A DNA stretch of 58,642 bases from assembly GCA_949287225.1 (NCBI GenBank), contig CASEFP010000031.1, positions 1 through 58,642 on the forward strand, read 5' to 3'. The notes below the pieces were generated by a model that was not told the origin of the DNA, searched no databases, and was given only the letters and a program-made list of their open reading frames with translations. This stretch comes from an uncultured Lentisphaeria bacterium. Lineage in GTDB: Bacteria > Verrucomicrobiota > Lentisphaeria > Victivallales > UBA1829. Below, one piece after another: positions 26,153-34,194 of the stretch. Position 1 is the stretch's first letter; every line of letters starts with the position of its first letter. Position numbers and translations under genes: made by a program.

Positions 26153-26181
26153 TTGACCTTGAAACAAAGATGTGATATTGT
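26153..26181 (+). promoter_or_regulatory. Sigma70-like promoter of lepB
   Basis: -35 TTGACC (26153-26158), 17-bp spacer, -10 TATTGT (26176-26181). Start of transcription near 26188, 32 bases before the lepB ATG. The -10 is identical to that of the promoter at 14456-14484. Confidence 0.65.
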
Positions 26182-26219
26182 TTTTATGAAATATTTTCAA
26201 AAGGAAAGAGACTGCACCC

Positions 26220-27410
26220 ATGCTTCTGACATTTTTCAAAAACAGGAAACGCAGGAAACTGCTCAAGGAACTCCGGAACACCGTGCGGGGCACGCTGGCG
26301 GCCGACGACGACATTCTGGAGGAAAAGACGAAAACGGAACTAACTCTCCTGAAAAGCGAGCTCGATCAGGTCCGCCTCGCCGACACGGACGATGCCGCAC
26401 TCGCGGAATTCGACCGGAGGCTCGACCGCATTCTTCCCCGGCACGGCTTCGCCCATTCGATGCGGGCGTTTCTGGATGTGCTCGTCGTCGCCTGTTCCGT
26501 CGCCGGCGGGATCCGCGCGCTTTACATCCAGCCGTTCAAGATTCCGACCAGCAGCATGCAGCCGACGCTGTTCGGCATTCACTATATCGACCGGAAGCTC
26601 GCAGAACCGCATCTCGGGCCCGTCACGCGCACCGTGATGCCGCTTCAGGCGCGGCGGGCGGAACTCACCGTCGAGGAGGACGGATTTCTCTCCTATGATT
26701 ACCGGATGAAGAACAAATATTTCTTCTTCACGGATTCGATCTTCAACATCGGAAACCGCACCTACACCCTGCCGGGCGATCTTCTCCAGAACATCAAGCG
26801 CTATCTCGTCAAGACCGGGGATTACTATACACGGGGCGAGACCTTCGCCGACGGCTACCTCTCCACCGGCGACCATGTCTTCGTCGAGCGCCTCAGCATC
26901 CATTTCCGCGACATCAGGCGCGGCGACGTGATCGTCTTCACCACCGAGGGGCTCTCCTCCCCCGTGCAGCCGCTCAGCGGATTCTACTACATCAAACGCC
27001 TTGCCGGACTGCCTGGCGACACGCTGAAAATCGAAAACAACATCCTGATGATCCGCCCGAGAGGCGAAAGCGCGTTCCGTCCCGCTTACGAGTTTTCGGA
27101 TAAATTCAACAAGCTCTACACCTTCAAAGGCGGCTATCAGGGACACAGGGCGGACGGCCTGCTCGCCCCCGGCCAGGAGATCACCGTGCCGGACGGACAT
27201 TATTTCGTCCTCGGGGACAATACCAATCACAGTCTCGACGCGCGGATGATCGGATTCATCCCGCGCAGGAACATCATCGGGCTGGCGGTCGCCATTTTCT
27301 GGCCGGTCTCGCGCCGCTGGGGCATCGTCGACCGCCTTCCGCCGCTTGACACGCCGACCGTTCTTCCAAACGATCCGCGTTATCAGCCAAGTGCGATGAG
27401 CATGCAGTAG
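26220..27410 (+). CDS. lepB: Signal peptidase I
   Basis: 396 residues, longer than most LepB. It cleaves Sec/Tat signal peptides on the outer face of the cytoplasmic membrane. A charged cytoplasmic N-terminus of about 80 residues is followed by one hydrophobic segment (about 84-100), then the serine motif SSMQPTL (catalytic S112), the lysine motif YYIKRLAGLPGD (general base K259) and GDNTNHSLDARMIGF near the end. About 145 residues separate Ser and Lys, more than in E. coli, so there is an insertion in the extracytoplasmic part. The SD (AAGGAAAG) is rather far (about 12 bases) from the ATG at 26220; no better start was found. Confidence 0.93.
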   Translation: MLLTFFKNRKRRKLLKELRNTVRGTLAADDDILEEKTKTELTLLKSELDQVRLADTDDAALAEFDRRLDRILPRHGFAHSMRAFLDVLVVACSVAGGIRALYIQPFKIPTSSMQPTLFGIHYIDRKLAEPHLGPVTRTVMPLQARRAELTVEEDGFLSYDYRMKNKYFFFTDSIFNIGNRTYTLPGDLLQNIKRYLVKTGDYYTRGETFADGYLSTGDHVFVERLSIHFRDIRRGDVIVFTTEGLSSPVQPLSGFYYIKRLAGLPGDTLKIENNILMIRPRGESAFRPAYEFSDKFNKLYTFKGGYQGHRADGLLAPGQEITVPDGHYFVLGDNTNHSLDARMIGFIPRRNIIGLAVAIFWPVSRRWGIVDRLPPLDTPTVLPNDPRYQPSAMSMQ

Positions 27411-27442
27411 CACAGCAGAAAACCAACCATAAGGAGCCGATT

Positions 27443-28198
27443 ATGCGCAACAAACTCCCGGATGGAAAGAAATACAACTTTTTCATCGACGACAACATCT
27501 TTTTCTTCAACGACATCCAGAAACATTGCTATCCCTCGGTCTTCGACAATTTCTATCTCGGCGGACTCCGGAAGGCGCATGAGAAATACGGCACAAAATT
27601 CACGCTGAACTGCTTCTGGAAGAACTGGCACAACCCCTCCTTCGATCTGGGACAGTTCCCGGACAAATACCGGGGCGAATTCGAGCGGAACTCCTCCTGG
27701 CTGAAATTCGCCTTTCACGCGTTCGAGGAATTTCCGGAATATCCCTACTCCCGCGCGTATCCCGATCAGCTCCCGGCACATTATGAACGTCTGATGAGCG
27801 AACTTGCCCGGATTGTCGGGAAAGGCTCCCTGATCGCACCGGTCATCATGCACTACTTCGACCTTACACCGGAAAACCGGATTTTCATGCGGAATCACGG
27901 CATGAAGTTCTTCGCGGTCCGCGACGGGGAGACGATTGTCTGGAACCGGGATTACGCGATGTACGACATGCCCGTGGATGTGATCCTGAACCTTTTCAAG
28001 GATGACCTCGCCGGGATCCGGGAACGTCTGCGCAGCCGGATCGGCGCGGGAAAAAACCTGATCTGCATCGGTTCGCACGAACAGTATGCGTTCCGGAGCT
28101 ACGCCAACTACATTCCGGAATACTTCCAGGAGATCGACACGGCCCTGGAAGTGATGGCGGAAAACGGTTACGAAAGCGTCTATTTCAACGAACTTTGA
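27443..28198 (+). CDS. Unknown protein, possibly a NodB-like deacetylase fold
   Basis: 251 residues, no signal peptide or membrane segment, rich in Phe and Tyr. Features that recall divergent polysaccharide deacetylases are an early strand ending in FIDDN (D16-D17), FAFHAFEEFP with H92, and VIMHYFDL later on; the canonical HxxxH pair is not evident, so this is a weak suggestion. The end (AENGYESVYFNEL) resembles the last strand of a TIM-like barrel. It follows lepB by 32 bp, with AAGGAG upstream of the ATG, and is presumably expressed from the lepB promoter. Confidence 0.55.
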   Translation: MRNKLPDGKKYNFFIDDNIFFFNDIQKHCYPSVFDNFYLGGLRKAHEKYGTKFTLNCFWKNWHNPSFDLGQFPDKYRGEFERNSSWLKFAFHAFEEFPEYPYSRAYPDQLPAHYERLMSELARIVGKGSLIAPVIMHYFDLTPENRIFMRNHGMKFFAVRDGETIVWNRDYAMYDMPVDVILNLFKDDLAGIRERLRSRIGAGKNLICIGSHEQYAFRSYANYIPEYFQEIDTALEVMAENGYESVYFNEL

Positions 28199-28250
28199 CT
28201 CCTTGCGGGGAAAATAATCCCTTCATTTTCCATCCTTTTCGATTTTTTTC

Positions 28251-28279
28251 TGGACAAGCGGGGAAAATGGTGTTATAGT
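28251..28279 (+). promoter_or_regulatory. Promoter of aroQ-acc-asp23 operon, predicting a leaderless transcript
   Basis: -35 TGGACA (28251-28256), 17-bp spacer, -10 TATAGT (28274-28279). The ATG of aroQ begins 8 bases after the -10, just where transcription should start, and no ribosome-binding site lies between. Confidence 0.6.
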
Positions 28280-28286
28280 AAACGGC

Positions 28287-28745
28287 ATGAAGATTTTAGT
28301 ATTGAACGGACCCAACCTGCAGCTGCTCGGGCGCAGGAAAGTGGAAGTGTACGGGGTCGTGCCTCTTCATGAGATCGAGGCCCGGCTGCGCGTTGTCGCG
28401 TCCGAACTCGGGGTGGAGCTCTCCTTCATGCAGAGCAACCACGAGGGCGTGATCGTCGACGCGATCGCGCAGGCGCTGGCGGACGGCGTGGACGGCCTTG
28501 TCATCAATCCCGCCGCCTATACGCATACAAGCGTCGCAATCCGGGACGCCATCGAGGGAGTCAGACTTCCGGCTGTGGAGATCCACCTGAGCAACATTCA
28601 CGCGCGGGAGGGATTCCGCCACGACTCCCTGACCGCACCGGTCTGCATCGGGCAGATTGCGGGACTGGGAGCAGACGGCTACGAGTGGGCGCTGCGCGCC
28701 CTTGTCAGATATATCAACAACAAAACAACAAAAGCACAAGGCTGA
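28287..28745 (+). CDS. aroQ: 3-dehydroquinate dehydratase, type II
   Basis: 152 residues, a normal dodecameric type II enzyme of the shikimate pathway (3-dehydroquinate to 3-dehydroshikimate). Seen: LNGPNLQLLGRRKVEVYG, with the catalytic R17 and Y22; QSNHEGVIVDAI; INPAAYTHTSVAIRDA; EIHLSNIHAREGFRH, including the catalytic His; and GLGADGYEWAL. The N-terminus MKILVLNGPN is exactly where the family begins, which supports the ATG at 28287 even though no Shine-Dalgarno sequence is visible. It heads an operon with accB and accC, a combination also known in other bacteria. Confidence 0.96.
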   Translation: MKILVLNGPNLQLLGRRKVEVYGVVPLHEIEARLRVVASELGVELSFMQSNHEGVIVDAIAQALADGVDGLVINPAAYTHTSVAIRDAIEGVRLPAVEIHLSNIHAREGFRHDSLTAPVCIGQIAGLGADGYEWALRALVRYINNKTTKAQG

Positions 28746-28748
28746 GAG

Positions 28749-29249
28749 ATGAAAATTGAAGAGATAAAAACCATCGTCAAGCTCATGTCCGAAAACGATC
28801 TTACGGAGTTCAAAATTGAGGCGGAGGACATGCATCTCTGCATCCGGAGAGGCAGTCAGCAGAGTGCCGTTCTGGCTCCGCAGGCGGTAATCAGCGCGCC
28901 CGCGGTCGCACCGGTTGCCGCGCCGTCGGCAGCTGCTCCGGCTCCCGCGCCCGCAGCAGCGCCTTCCGCTCCCGCCGCGGCTCCCTCTCCCGCGCCCGCG
29001 GCATCCGTTGACGCAAGCAAGATCGTCGAGTCCCCGATCGTCGGAACATTCTACCGCTCCTCCGCGCCCGGCGCGGATGCGTTTGTCAAGGTCGGCTCGA
29101 AGGTCGACGCGGATACGACCGTCTGCATCATCGAGGCCATGAAGGTCATGAATGAAATCAAGGCGGAGAAATCCGGCGTCATCAAGGAGATTCTCGTCGA
29201 GAACGGCCAGCCCGTCGAATTCGGCCAGCCGCTTTTCATTCTCGAATAA
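28749..29249 (+). CDS. accB: Acetyl-CoA carboxylase biotin carboxyl carrier protein
   Basis: 166 residues. N-terminal helical part (about 1-50), an Ala/Pro linker of about 45 residues, and a C-terminal biotinyl domain with EAMKVMNEI, in which K132 is the biotinylated lysine. The thumb-like [20 protein letters not shown] is typical of AccB rather than other biotinyl domains. It carries CO2 from AccC to the carboxyltransferase (AccA/AccD, not in this window) in the first step of fatty acid synthesis. Starts 3 bp after aroQ. Confidence 0.97.
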   Translation: MKIEEIKTIVKLMSENDLTEFKIEAEDMHLCIRRGSQQSAVLAPQAVISAPAVAPVAAPSAAAPAPAPAAAPSAPAAAPSPAPAASVDASKIVESPIVGTFYRSSAPGADAFVKVGSKVDADTTVCIIEAMKVMNEIKAEKSGVIKEILVENGQPVEFGQPLFILE

Positions 29250-29281
29250 GACCAACTGTTTTTACTTACCCCGGGTGAATT

Positions 29282-30664
29282 ATGTTCAATAAAATCCTAA
29301 TTGCCAACCGCGGCGAAATCGCGCTCCGCATCATCCGTGCGTGCAGGGAAATGGGAATCAAGACCGTCATCGCGTATTCGCAGGCGGACGAGGACTCCCT
29401 GCCGGTCCGTCTCGCGGATCAGGCGGTCTGTATCGGAAGCGCGTCGGCCACCGCAAGCTATCTGTTAATCGAGCGGATCATCAGTGTCGGTGAAATCTGC
29501 GACGTGGATGCGATCCATCCGGGATACGGTTTCCTCTCCGAAAACGCCCATTTCGCCGAAATCTGCAAAAGCTGCAACATCACGTTCATCGGCCCCGGTC
29601 CCGAACAGATGCGCGCGATGGGCGACAAGTCCAACGCGCGGGAAACCATGCGCAAGGCGGGCGTTCCGGTCACCCCCGGAAGCCACGGCGTGATCAACAG
29701 CGAGGAGGAGGCGCTCAAGGAGGCGCACGCCCTCAAATATCCGGTCATCGTCAAGGCCTCCGCCGGCGGCGGCGGGCGCGGCATGCGGATCGCGCACAAC
29801 GATCACAGTCTGATCCAGGGATTCCACGCCGCGAAAACCGAGGCGGAACGCGCATTCGGAGACGGCGAGGTCTATATTGAAAAATACATCGAGAATCCGC
29901 GCCATATCGAGGTGCAGATTCTGGCGGACTCCTACGGGAATGTGCTGCATCTCGGAGAGCGCGACTGCAGTCTCCAGCGCAGACACCAGAAACTGATCGA
30001 GGAGTCGCCCTCTCCGGCGTTGAGCGCTTCGCTCCGCAAGAAGATGGGAGAAGCCGCGGTCAAGGCCGCGAAAGCCGCGAAATACGTCAGCGCCGGAACC
30101 ATCGAATTCCTGCTCGGCCCGAACGAACAGTTCTATTTCATGGAGATGAACACCCGCGTGCAGGTGGAGCATCCGGTCACGGAAATGATCACCGGCGTGG
30201 ACATCATCAAGGAGCAGATCCGGATTGCGGCAGGCGAAAAGCTCTCGCTCACCCAGAAGAACGTGACGTTCCGCGGTCACGCGATCGAATGCCGCATCAA
30301 CGCGGAAAATCCCTACAACAACTTTTCCCCGTGCCCGGGCAGGATTGAATTCTACGCCGCGCCCGGCGGTCCCGGCGTCCGCATTGATTCACATGCCTAC
30401 AACGGCTACCGGATCCCCCCGCACTACGACAGCATGATCGGAAAGCTGATCGTGCACGGCGACACCCGGGCGGAGGCGATTGCGAAATGCCGCCGCGCCC
30501 TGAGCGAATACTTCATCGAAGGCGTCAAGACGACCATCCCGTTCGAGCAGTTCATCATCGACACCCGGGAGTTCATTGAAGGCCATTACGACACAGGGTT
30601 CATCGAACGGCTCATCAAGGGCGGACATTTCAACAAGCAGGATAAAAAAGAGAATCCGGCATAA
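29282..30664 (+). CDS. accC: Acetyl-CoA carboxylase biotin carboxylase subunit
   Basis: 460 residues, standard AccC length. It carboxylates biotin on AccB with ATP and bicarbonate. N-terminal [18 protein letters not shown], the glycine-rich ATP-grasp loop GGGGRGM (from about 162), the [12 protein letters not shown] stretch and the catalytic [14 protein letters not shown] (about 287-300) are intact. The C-terminal ECRINAEN motif is also present. Third gene in the aroQ operon. Confidence 0.97.
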   Translation: MFNKILIANRGEIALRIIRACREMGIKTVIAYSQADEDSLPVRLADQAVCIGSASATASYLLIERIISVGEICDVDAIHPGYGFLSENAHFAEICKSCNITFIGPGPEQMRAMGDKSNARETMRKAGVPVTPGSHGVINSEEEALKEAHALKYPVIVKASAGGGGRGMRIAHNDHSLIQGFHAAKTEAERAFGDGEVYIEKYIENPRHIEVQILADSYGNVLHLGERDCSLQRRHQKLIEESPSPALSASLRKKMGEAAVKAAKAAKYVSAGTIEFLLGPNEQFYFMEMNTRVQVEHPVTEMITGVDIIKEQIRIAAGEKLSLTQKNVTFRGHAIECRINAENPYNNFSPCPGRIEFYAAPGGPGVRIDSHAYNGYRIPPHYDSMIGKLIVHGDTRAEAIAKCRRALSEYFIEGVKTTIPFEQFIIDTREFIEGHYDTGFIERLIKGGHFNKQDKKENPA

Positions 30665-30682
30665 CTTCAGGGGACAGGAAAA

Positions 30683-31114
30683 ATGGCAAGACTGACAACC
30701 GGAACAGCTTCAAGGAAACATATCTCGGCAAGTCCCGTTGCGGAACGCGGCACACAGTACGGGCAGATCAAAATCCATGAGGGCGCAATTGCCACGATCG
30801 TCCGGAAGGCCGCATGCGCGGTTCCCGGCGTCACCCGCATCACGGGCAACAGTTTCGTCGACAACATCGCCGAAATCGTCGGCAGCAAGAAGATCCAGGA
30901 CCGTTCGATCCAGATCGCAATGAACAACGCCTCCGTGGCGGTGGAACTCTCGATCAACATTCAGTACGGCGTGCAGCTTCCGGCGGTCGCTTCCGCGGTG
31001 CAGGAGGCCGTCTCACAGGAGATCAAGGCAATTACCGGATTGAACGTCACGAAAGTCAACGTCATCGTCCGCGAAATGGAGGATGCCGCCGACGAAGGAT
31101 CGGAAGAGCTGTAA
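30683..31114 (+). CDS. Asp23/Gls24 family envelope stress protein (first copy)
   Basis: 143 residues. The DUF322/Asp23 core is clear: IKIHEGAIATIVRKAACAVPGV, NIAEIVGSKK, a strand rich in alternating hydrophobics (AVELSINIQYGV), and ITGLNVTKVNVIVREME at the end. In Gram-positive bacteria Asp23 is a membrane-tethered alkaline shock protein held by AmaP. A second, closely similar copy follows 24 bp later. About 35 residues at the N-terminus (RLTTGTASRKHISAS) are variable and basic. Downstream of accC as in many Firmicutes. Confidence 0.92.
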   Translation: MARLTTGTASRKHISASPVAERGTQYGQIKIHEGAIATIVRKAACAVPGVTRITGNSFVDNIAEIVGSKKIQDRSIQIAMNNASVAVELSINIQYGVQLPAVASAVQEAVSQEIKAITGLNVTKVNVIVREMEDAADEGSEEL

Positions 31115-31138
31115 CAGCAGAAAAGGAGAGCACCAGCC

Positions 31139-31567
31139 ATGAATAAGGAAGAGAGCAAGACCAGCCAAAGCATACTCCCCCCCGAGGCCGCCATGGCGGA
31201 AACCGCGCCCTGTCCCGGCACGGTGAAGGTTCACGAAAGCGTCATCGCCTCGATCGTCCGGAAAGCCGCCTGCGCGGTTCCCGGCGTTATCCGCCTTGCG
31301 GGAAGCAGTCTCGTCGACAATCTCGCAGAGATCGTCGGCAGCAAGAAGATGTATGACCGTGCCATTTCCATCAATATGGGCGAAAATTCCGTGCAGGTCG
31401 AAGTCAAGGTCATTCTGGCCTACGGCAAACACATTCCCGAAATCGCCGAGACGATTCAGCTTGTCGTCGTCGAGGAGATTACAAGGATCACCGGCATGCA
31501 CGTTTCCAAGGTCAATGTCGTCATCATTGATCTTGAGGACGATCAGGAAGAAAGCGACTCAGAATAA
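31139..31567 (+). CDS. Asp23/Gls24 family envelope stress protein (second copy)
   Basis: 142 residues and clearly a tandem paralogue of the preceding gene: VKVHESVIASIVRKAACAVPGV, NLAEIVGSKK, VEVKVILAYGK, ITGMHVSKVNVVIIDLED. The variable N-terminus differs, which suggests different partners for a shared fold. GGAGAG lies upstream of the ATG. Like the first copy it is expected at the inner face of the membrane together with AmaP; the actual role in a diderm is unknown. Confidence 0.92.
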   Translation: MNKEESKTSQSILPPEAAMAETAPCPGTVKVHESVIASIVRKAACAVPGVIRLAGSSLVDNLAEIVGSKKMYDRAISINMGENSVQVEVKVILAYGKHIPEIAETIQLVVVEEITRITGMHVSKVNVVIIDLEDDQEESDSE

Positions 31568-31614
31568 ACTTCGCGCCTCCGGTTCCTCCGGAGCGCATTA
31601 CGGCAGGACGGCGT

Positions 31615-32100
31615 ATGACAGCAAAAATAACCGAAACGATCGGCAACTATCTGTTCAACGGCAGCGACGGTGAAATTTTCGCCTTCCAGTGCGGTTATCT
31701 GACCGGGGCGATGGTCGCCCTGATTTTTGTTCTCGTGCTGGGGCTTCTGCTCACGGTGCTGCGCGGGTCCCGCCGGGCCAGAGGCGTGGCTCTTGCGTCC
31801 GCTCACGGCAGAATTCTGATTTCCGCAACGGCGATTTCCGATCTGGTCAAGTCCGTCGGAACAGAGTTTCCCGCGCTGGAGATCCTGAAAGTCGGACTCT
31901 ATCATGACCGGAAGAAAACGCTGCGACTCTCCATCGCCGTTTCCTTTCCCTACAATCCGGACGGGGAGTCCATCGTGACCGTCTCCGAAAATTTCAAGAC
32001 ACGCCTTCTGGACGTGCTGAAACACAATCTCGGCATAGAAAACATTCAGAACATTGAAATCAACGTCCGCAAGGGCAAGCCGAAACCGGGCTTCTACTGA
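31615..32100 (+). CDS. amaP: AmaP-like membrane anchor of Asp23 proteins
   Basis: 161 residues. One clear transmembrane segment (about 25-47, GAMVALIFVLVLGLLLTVL) is followed by a conserved Asp23-like alpha/beta part (GRILISATAISDLVKSV, EINVRKGKPK). This is the layout of AmaP, which tethers Asp23 to the membrane in staphylococci. A N-terminal hairpin of two helices, as in Staphylococcus AmaP, is not obvious; only one membrane helix is seen. Last gene of the operon before a strong terminator. Confidence 0.75.
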   Translation: MTAKITETIGNYLFNGSDGEIFAFQCGYLTGAMVALIFVLVLGLLLTVLRGSRRARGVALASAHGRILISATAISDLVKSVGTEFPALEILKVGLYHDRKKTLRLSIAVSFPYNPDGESIVTVSENFKTRLLDVLKHNLGIENIQNIEINVRKGKPKPGFY

Positions 32101-32128
32101 GAAAGTGCCGCGATCCTGAAAAAAAAGA

Positions 32129-32166
32129 GCCGTGCGGGAGAACTTTTCCGCACGGCCTTTTTCTTT
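32129..32166. terminator. Bidirectional rho-independent terminator
   Basis: GCCGTGCGG (32129-32137) and CCGCACGGC (32148-32156) form a perfect 9-bp stem with a 10-base loop, followed by CTTTTTCTTT on the plus strand and preceded by an A8 run, giving a T-run on the minus strand. It closes both the aroQ-amaP operon and the convergent epimerase operon. Confidence 0.9.
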
Positions 32167-32183
32167 CCGGATCATGTCCGGAT

Positions 32184-33095
32184 TCAGCGCCGGTAGCTCT
32201 GCACCGTGACTTCCAGCCCGCGTTTGAAATCCCAGGAGGGACGGAACCCGGTTGAGAGCAGTTTGTCCACGCAGGCGGTGGAGTGTTTGACGTCGCCGGG
32301 ACGCTCCGGCAGATGGACAATCTTCGACTTCGAGCCGAGAATCTCCACAATCAGTTCCGCCAGATGGTTGATTGTCATTCTGCCGCCGTAGGCGACGTTG
32401 TAGACGCCGGAGAAATCGTGTTCCGCCATGAACGCATTGGCGGCGGCAATGTCTTTCACAAACACGAAATCACGGGTCTGCTCCCCGTCGCCGAAGATCG
32501 TGATGTCCTCACCGGCAAGCGCTTTTGTGATGAAGATCGGAACCGCGGCGGCGTAGGCGCTTTTCGGATTCTGCCGCGGGCCGAAGACATTGAAGTAGCG
32601 CAGACAGGCGGTCTGAAGCCGTCCCGTCCGGGTGAACATGTCGCAGTAATACTCCCCGTCGAGCTTGGTAATGGCATAGGGGCTCTTGGGCTCGGGGGTC
32701 ATGGTTTCGACCTTGGGGGAGACGGGATTGTCGCCGTAATTCGCGGCGGAGGTGCTCAGGATCAGTTTTCTGACGCCCGCCTTTGCCGCCTCCTCCAGCA
32801 GAACGATCGTCCCGACGGAGTTGATCGTGTTGCATTCGACGATTTTCTCCATGGACTCCGGGACACTGACCAGCGCGGCAAGGTGAAAAACAGAATCGAC
32901 GCCTTCCACGGCTTTTGCAACGGTCTTCCGGTCGCTGACATCGCCTTCGATGAATTCGCAGGCAAGGCCGTTGAGATTTTCGCGCCGTCCGGTCCGGAGA
33001 TTGTCCAGCACACGGATCTCCGCCTTTCCCTGATAGTGTTCCACAATATGGCTTCCGATGAAGCCGGAGCCGCCGGTGACGAGAATGCGTTTCAT
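32184..33095 (-). CDS. UDP-glucose/UDP-N-acetylglucosamine 4-epimerase-like SDR
   Basis: 303 residues of the extended SDR family. NAD-binding GGSGFIGSH (8-16), catalytic STS (about 114-116), and the Y140-x3-K144 pair in SPYAITK. AYAAAVPIFITKAL and FVFVKDIAAAN are typical of GalE and of the Pseudomonas WbpP type that also accept N-acetylated sugars. In this operon it follows a NahK-like kinase and a nucleotidyltransferase, so it may interconvert UDP-Glc/Gal or UDP-GlcNAc/GalNAc. The start overlaps the kinase stop by 4 bp (ATGA). The terminator at 32129-32166 ends the operon. Confidence 0.88.
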   Translation of the reverse strand: MKRILVTGGSGFIGSHIVEHYQGKAEIRVLDNLRTGRRENLNGLACEFIEGDVSDRKTVAKAVEGVDSVFHLAALVSVPESMEKIVECNTINSVGTIVLLEEAAKAGVRKLILSTSAANYGDNPVSPKVETMTPEPKSPYAITKLDGEYYCDMFTRTGRLQTACLRYFNVFGPRQNPKSAYAAAVPIFITKALAGEDITIFGDGEQTRDFVFVKDIAAANAFMAEHDFSGVYNVAYGGRMTINHLAELIVEILGSKSKIVHLPERPGDVKHSTACVDKLLSTGFRPSWDFKRGLEVTVQSYRR

Positions 33096-34186
33096 GGCAT
33101 GAATTCCTTTACGATCTTTTTGAGTTTCTTCTCCTGCTCGATCAGACGTTTCACGAGCATGAACTGCGTGCGGCAGCGGTCCAGATTGTGATTGTCGCGG
33201 CTGATCTTGAAATAGTTGTCGCCGTTGAGATAATCGGTCAGGAAGCGCACGCCGATTTCAAATGTGATGAGCTCGCCGGAGAAGGGAAGAAGCTCGATCT
33301 CCTTTTTCGTCAGGCAGCCGTGCGCGCCGTCGAGAAACCCCTTGACCAGCGCGCGGAAGATTTCGATTCTGACGCAGATTTTGGAGAGATCGGTTTCGTC
33401 TTCGGCGGCGGGACTGACGCTGGTGCGGACCAGATCTCCGAAGTCGTAGAGCGAAAGTCCCGGCATGACGGTGTCGAGATCGAGGACGCAGATGCCCTCG
33501 CCGGTGTCGTCATCCAGCAGAACGTTGTTGAGCTTCGTGTCATTGTGGGTGATCCGCTCGGGAATTTCCCCTTTCGCCAGAAGATCAAGCAGCACAGGCG
33601 CCATCCAGCGGTGCTCCCGGACAAAACGGATCTCGTTTTTCGCCCCGGCGGCCCGTCCGCGGACATCCTTCCTCACAGCCTCGTCGAAGTCGAATATGCG
33701 CGAGGGAGTATTGTGAAAATTCGGGATTGTCTCGTAAAGGCGTTCCCCGGGAAGATCGGAGAGAAGCATCTGGAAATTGCCGAAGGCCTTCGCCGCCTGA
33801 TACGCCTGCTCCTCCGTTTCAAGGATGTTGTAGGTGCGCGCGTTGTCGACGAATTTGTAGGCACGCCAGCACTCCTCGCCGTTGAGGTAATACATTCTTC
33901 CGTCCCGGATCGGGATCAGATGAATGCAGCGCCGCTCGGCATCCGGAAAGCCTTCCAGTTTTTTGACGGAATGCGCCAGAACCCGCGAAACGTTTTCCAT
34001 CAGGTGATCCGGATGGCGGAAGACCCTGGTATTGATCTTCTGAAAAATGTATTTGGTATTTTTCCCGTCAAGCGTATAAACGACTTTATAAGTGTCGTTG
34101 ATGTGTCCGCTTCCGAACGGTTCGGCCTTGATGAAATCGCCTTCAATCTGAAAACGGGCGGCGACTTCCTTCACAGTGTTTTCCAT
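33092..34186 (-). CDS. N-acetylhexosamine 1-kinase-like (NahK family) phosphotransferase
   Basis: 364 residues from MENTVKEV. The protein lines up, from my memory of the family, with bifidobacterial NahK/LnpB: GSGHINDTYKV near the N-terminus, YIFQKINTRVF, the catalytic THNDTKLNNVLL (about 213), LDLDTVMPG for Mg binding, and ELLPFSGELITFEIGVRFLTDYLNGD. NahK phosphorylates GlcNAc or GalNAc at C1, an anomeric kinase reaction of lacto-N-biose and galacto-N-biose use. The frame is open to 34291, but that part overlaps the nucleotidyltransferase gene and lacks homology. No LNB phosphorylase (GH112) is in the window. Confidence 0.85.
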   Translation of the reverse strand: MENTVKEVAARFQIEGDFIKAEPFGSGHINDTYKVVYTLDGKNTKYIFQKINTRVFRHPDHLMENVSRVLAHSVKKLEGFPDAERRCIHLIPIRDGRMYYLNGEECWRAYKFVDNARTYNILETEEQAYQAAKAFGNFQMLLSDLPGERLYETIPNFHNTPSRIFDFDEAVRKDVRGRAAGAKNEIRFVREHRWMAPVLLDLLAKGEIPERITHNDTKLNNVLLDDDTGEGICVLDLDTVMPGLSLYDFGDLVRTSVSPAAEDETDLSKICVRIEIFRALVKGFLDGAHGCLTKKEIELLPFSGELITFEIGVRFLTDYLNGDNYFKISRDNHNLDRCRTQFMLVKRLIEQEKKLKKIVKEFMP

Positions 34187-34194
34187 AAACGTGC

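Noticed and set aside
28201-28250. Terminator between the lepB operon and aroQ
   Set aside because: Only a weak GGG/CCC arm pair with a T-run was found; too little to call.
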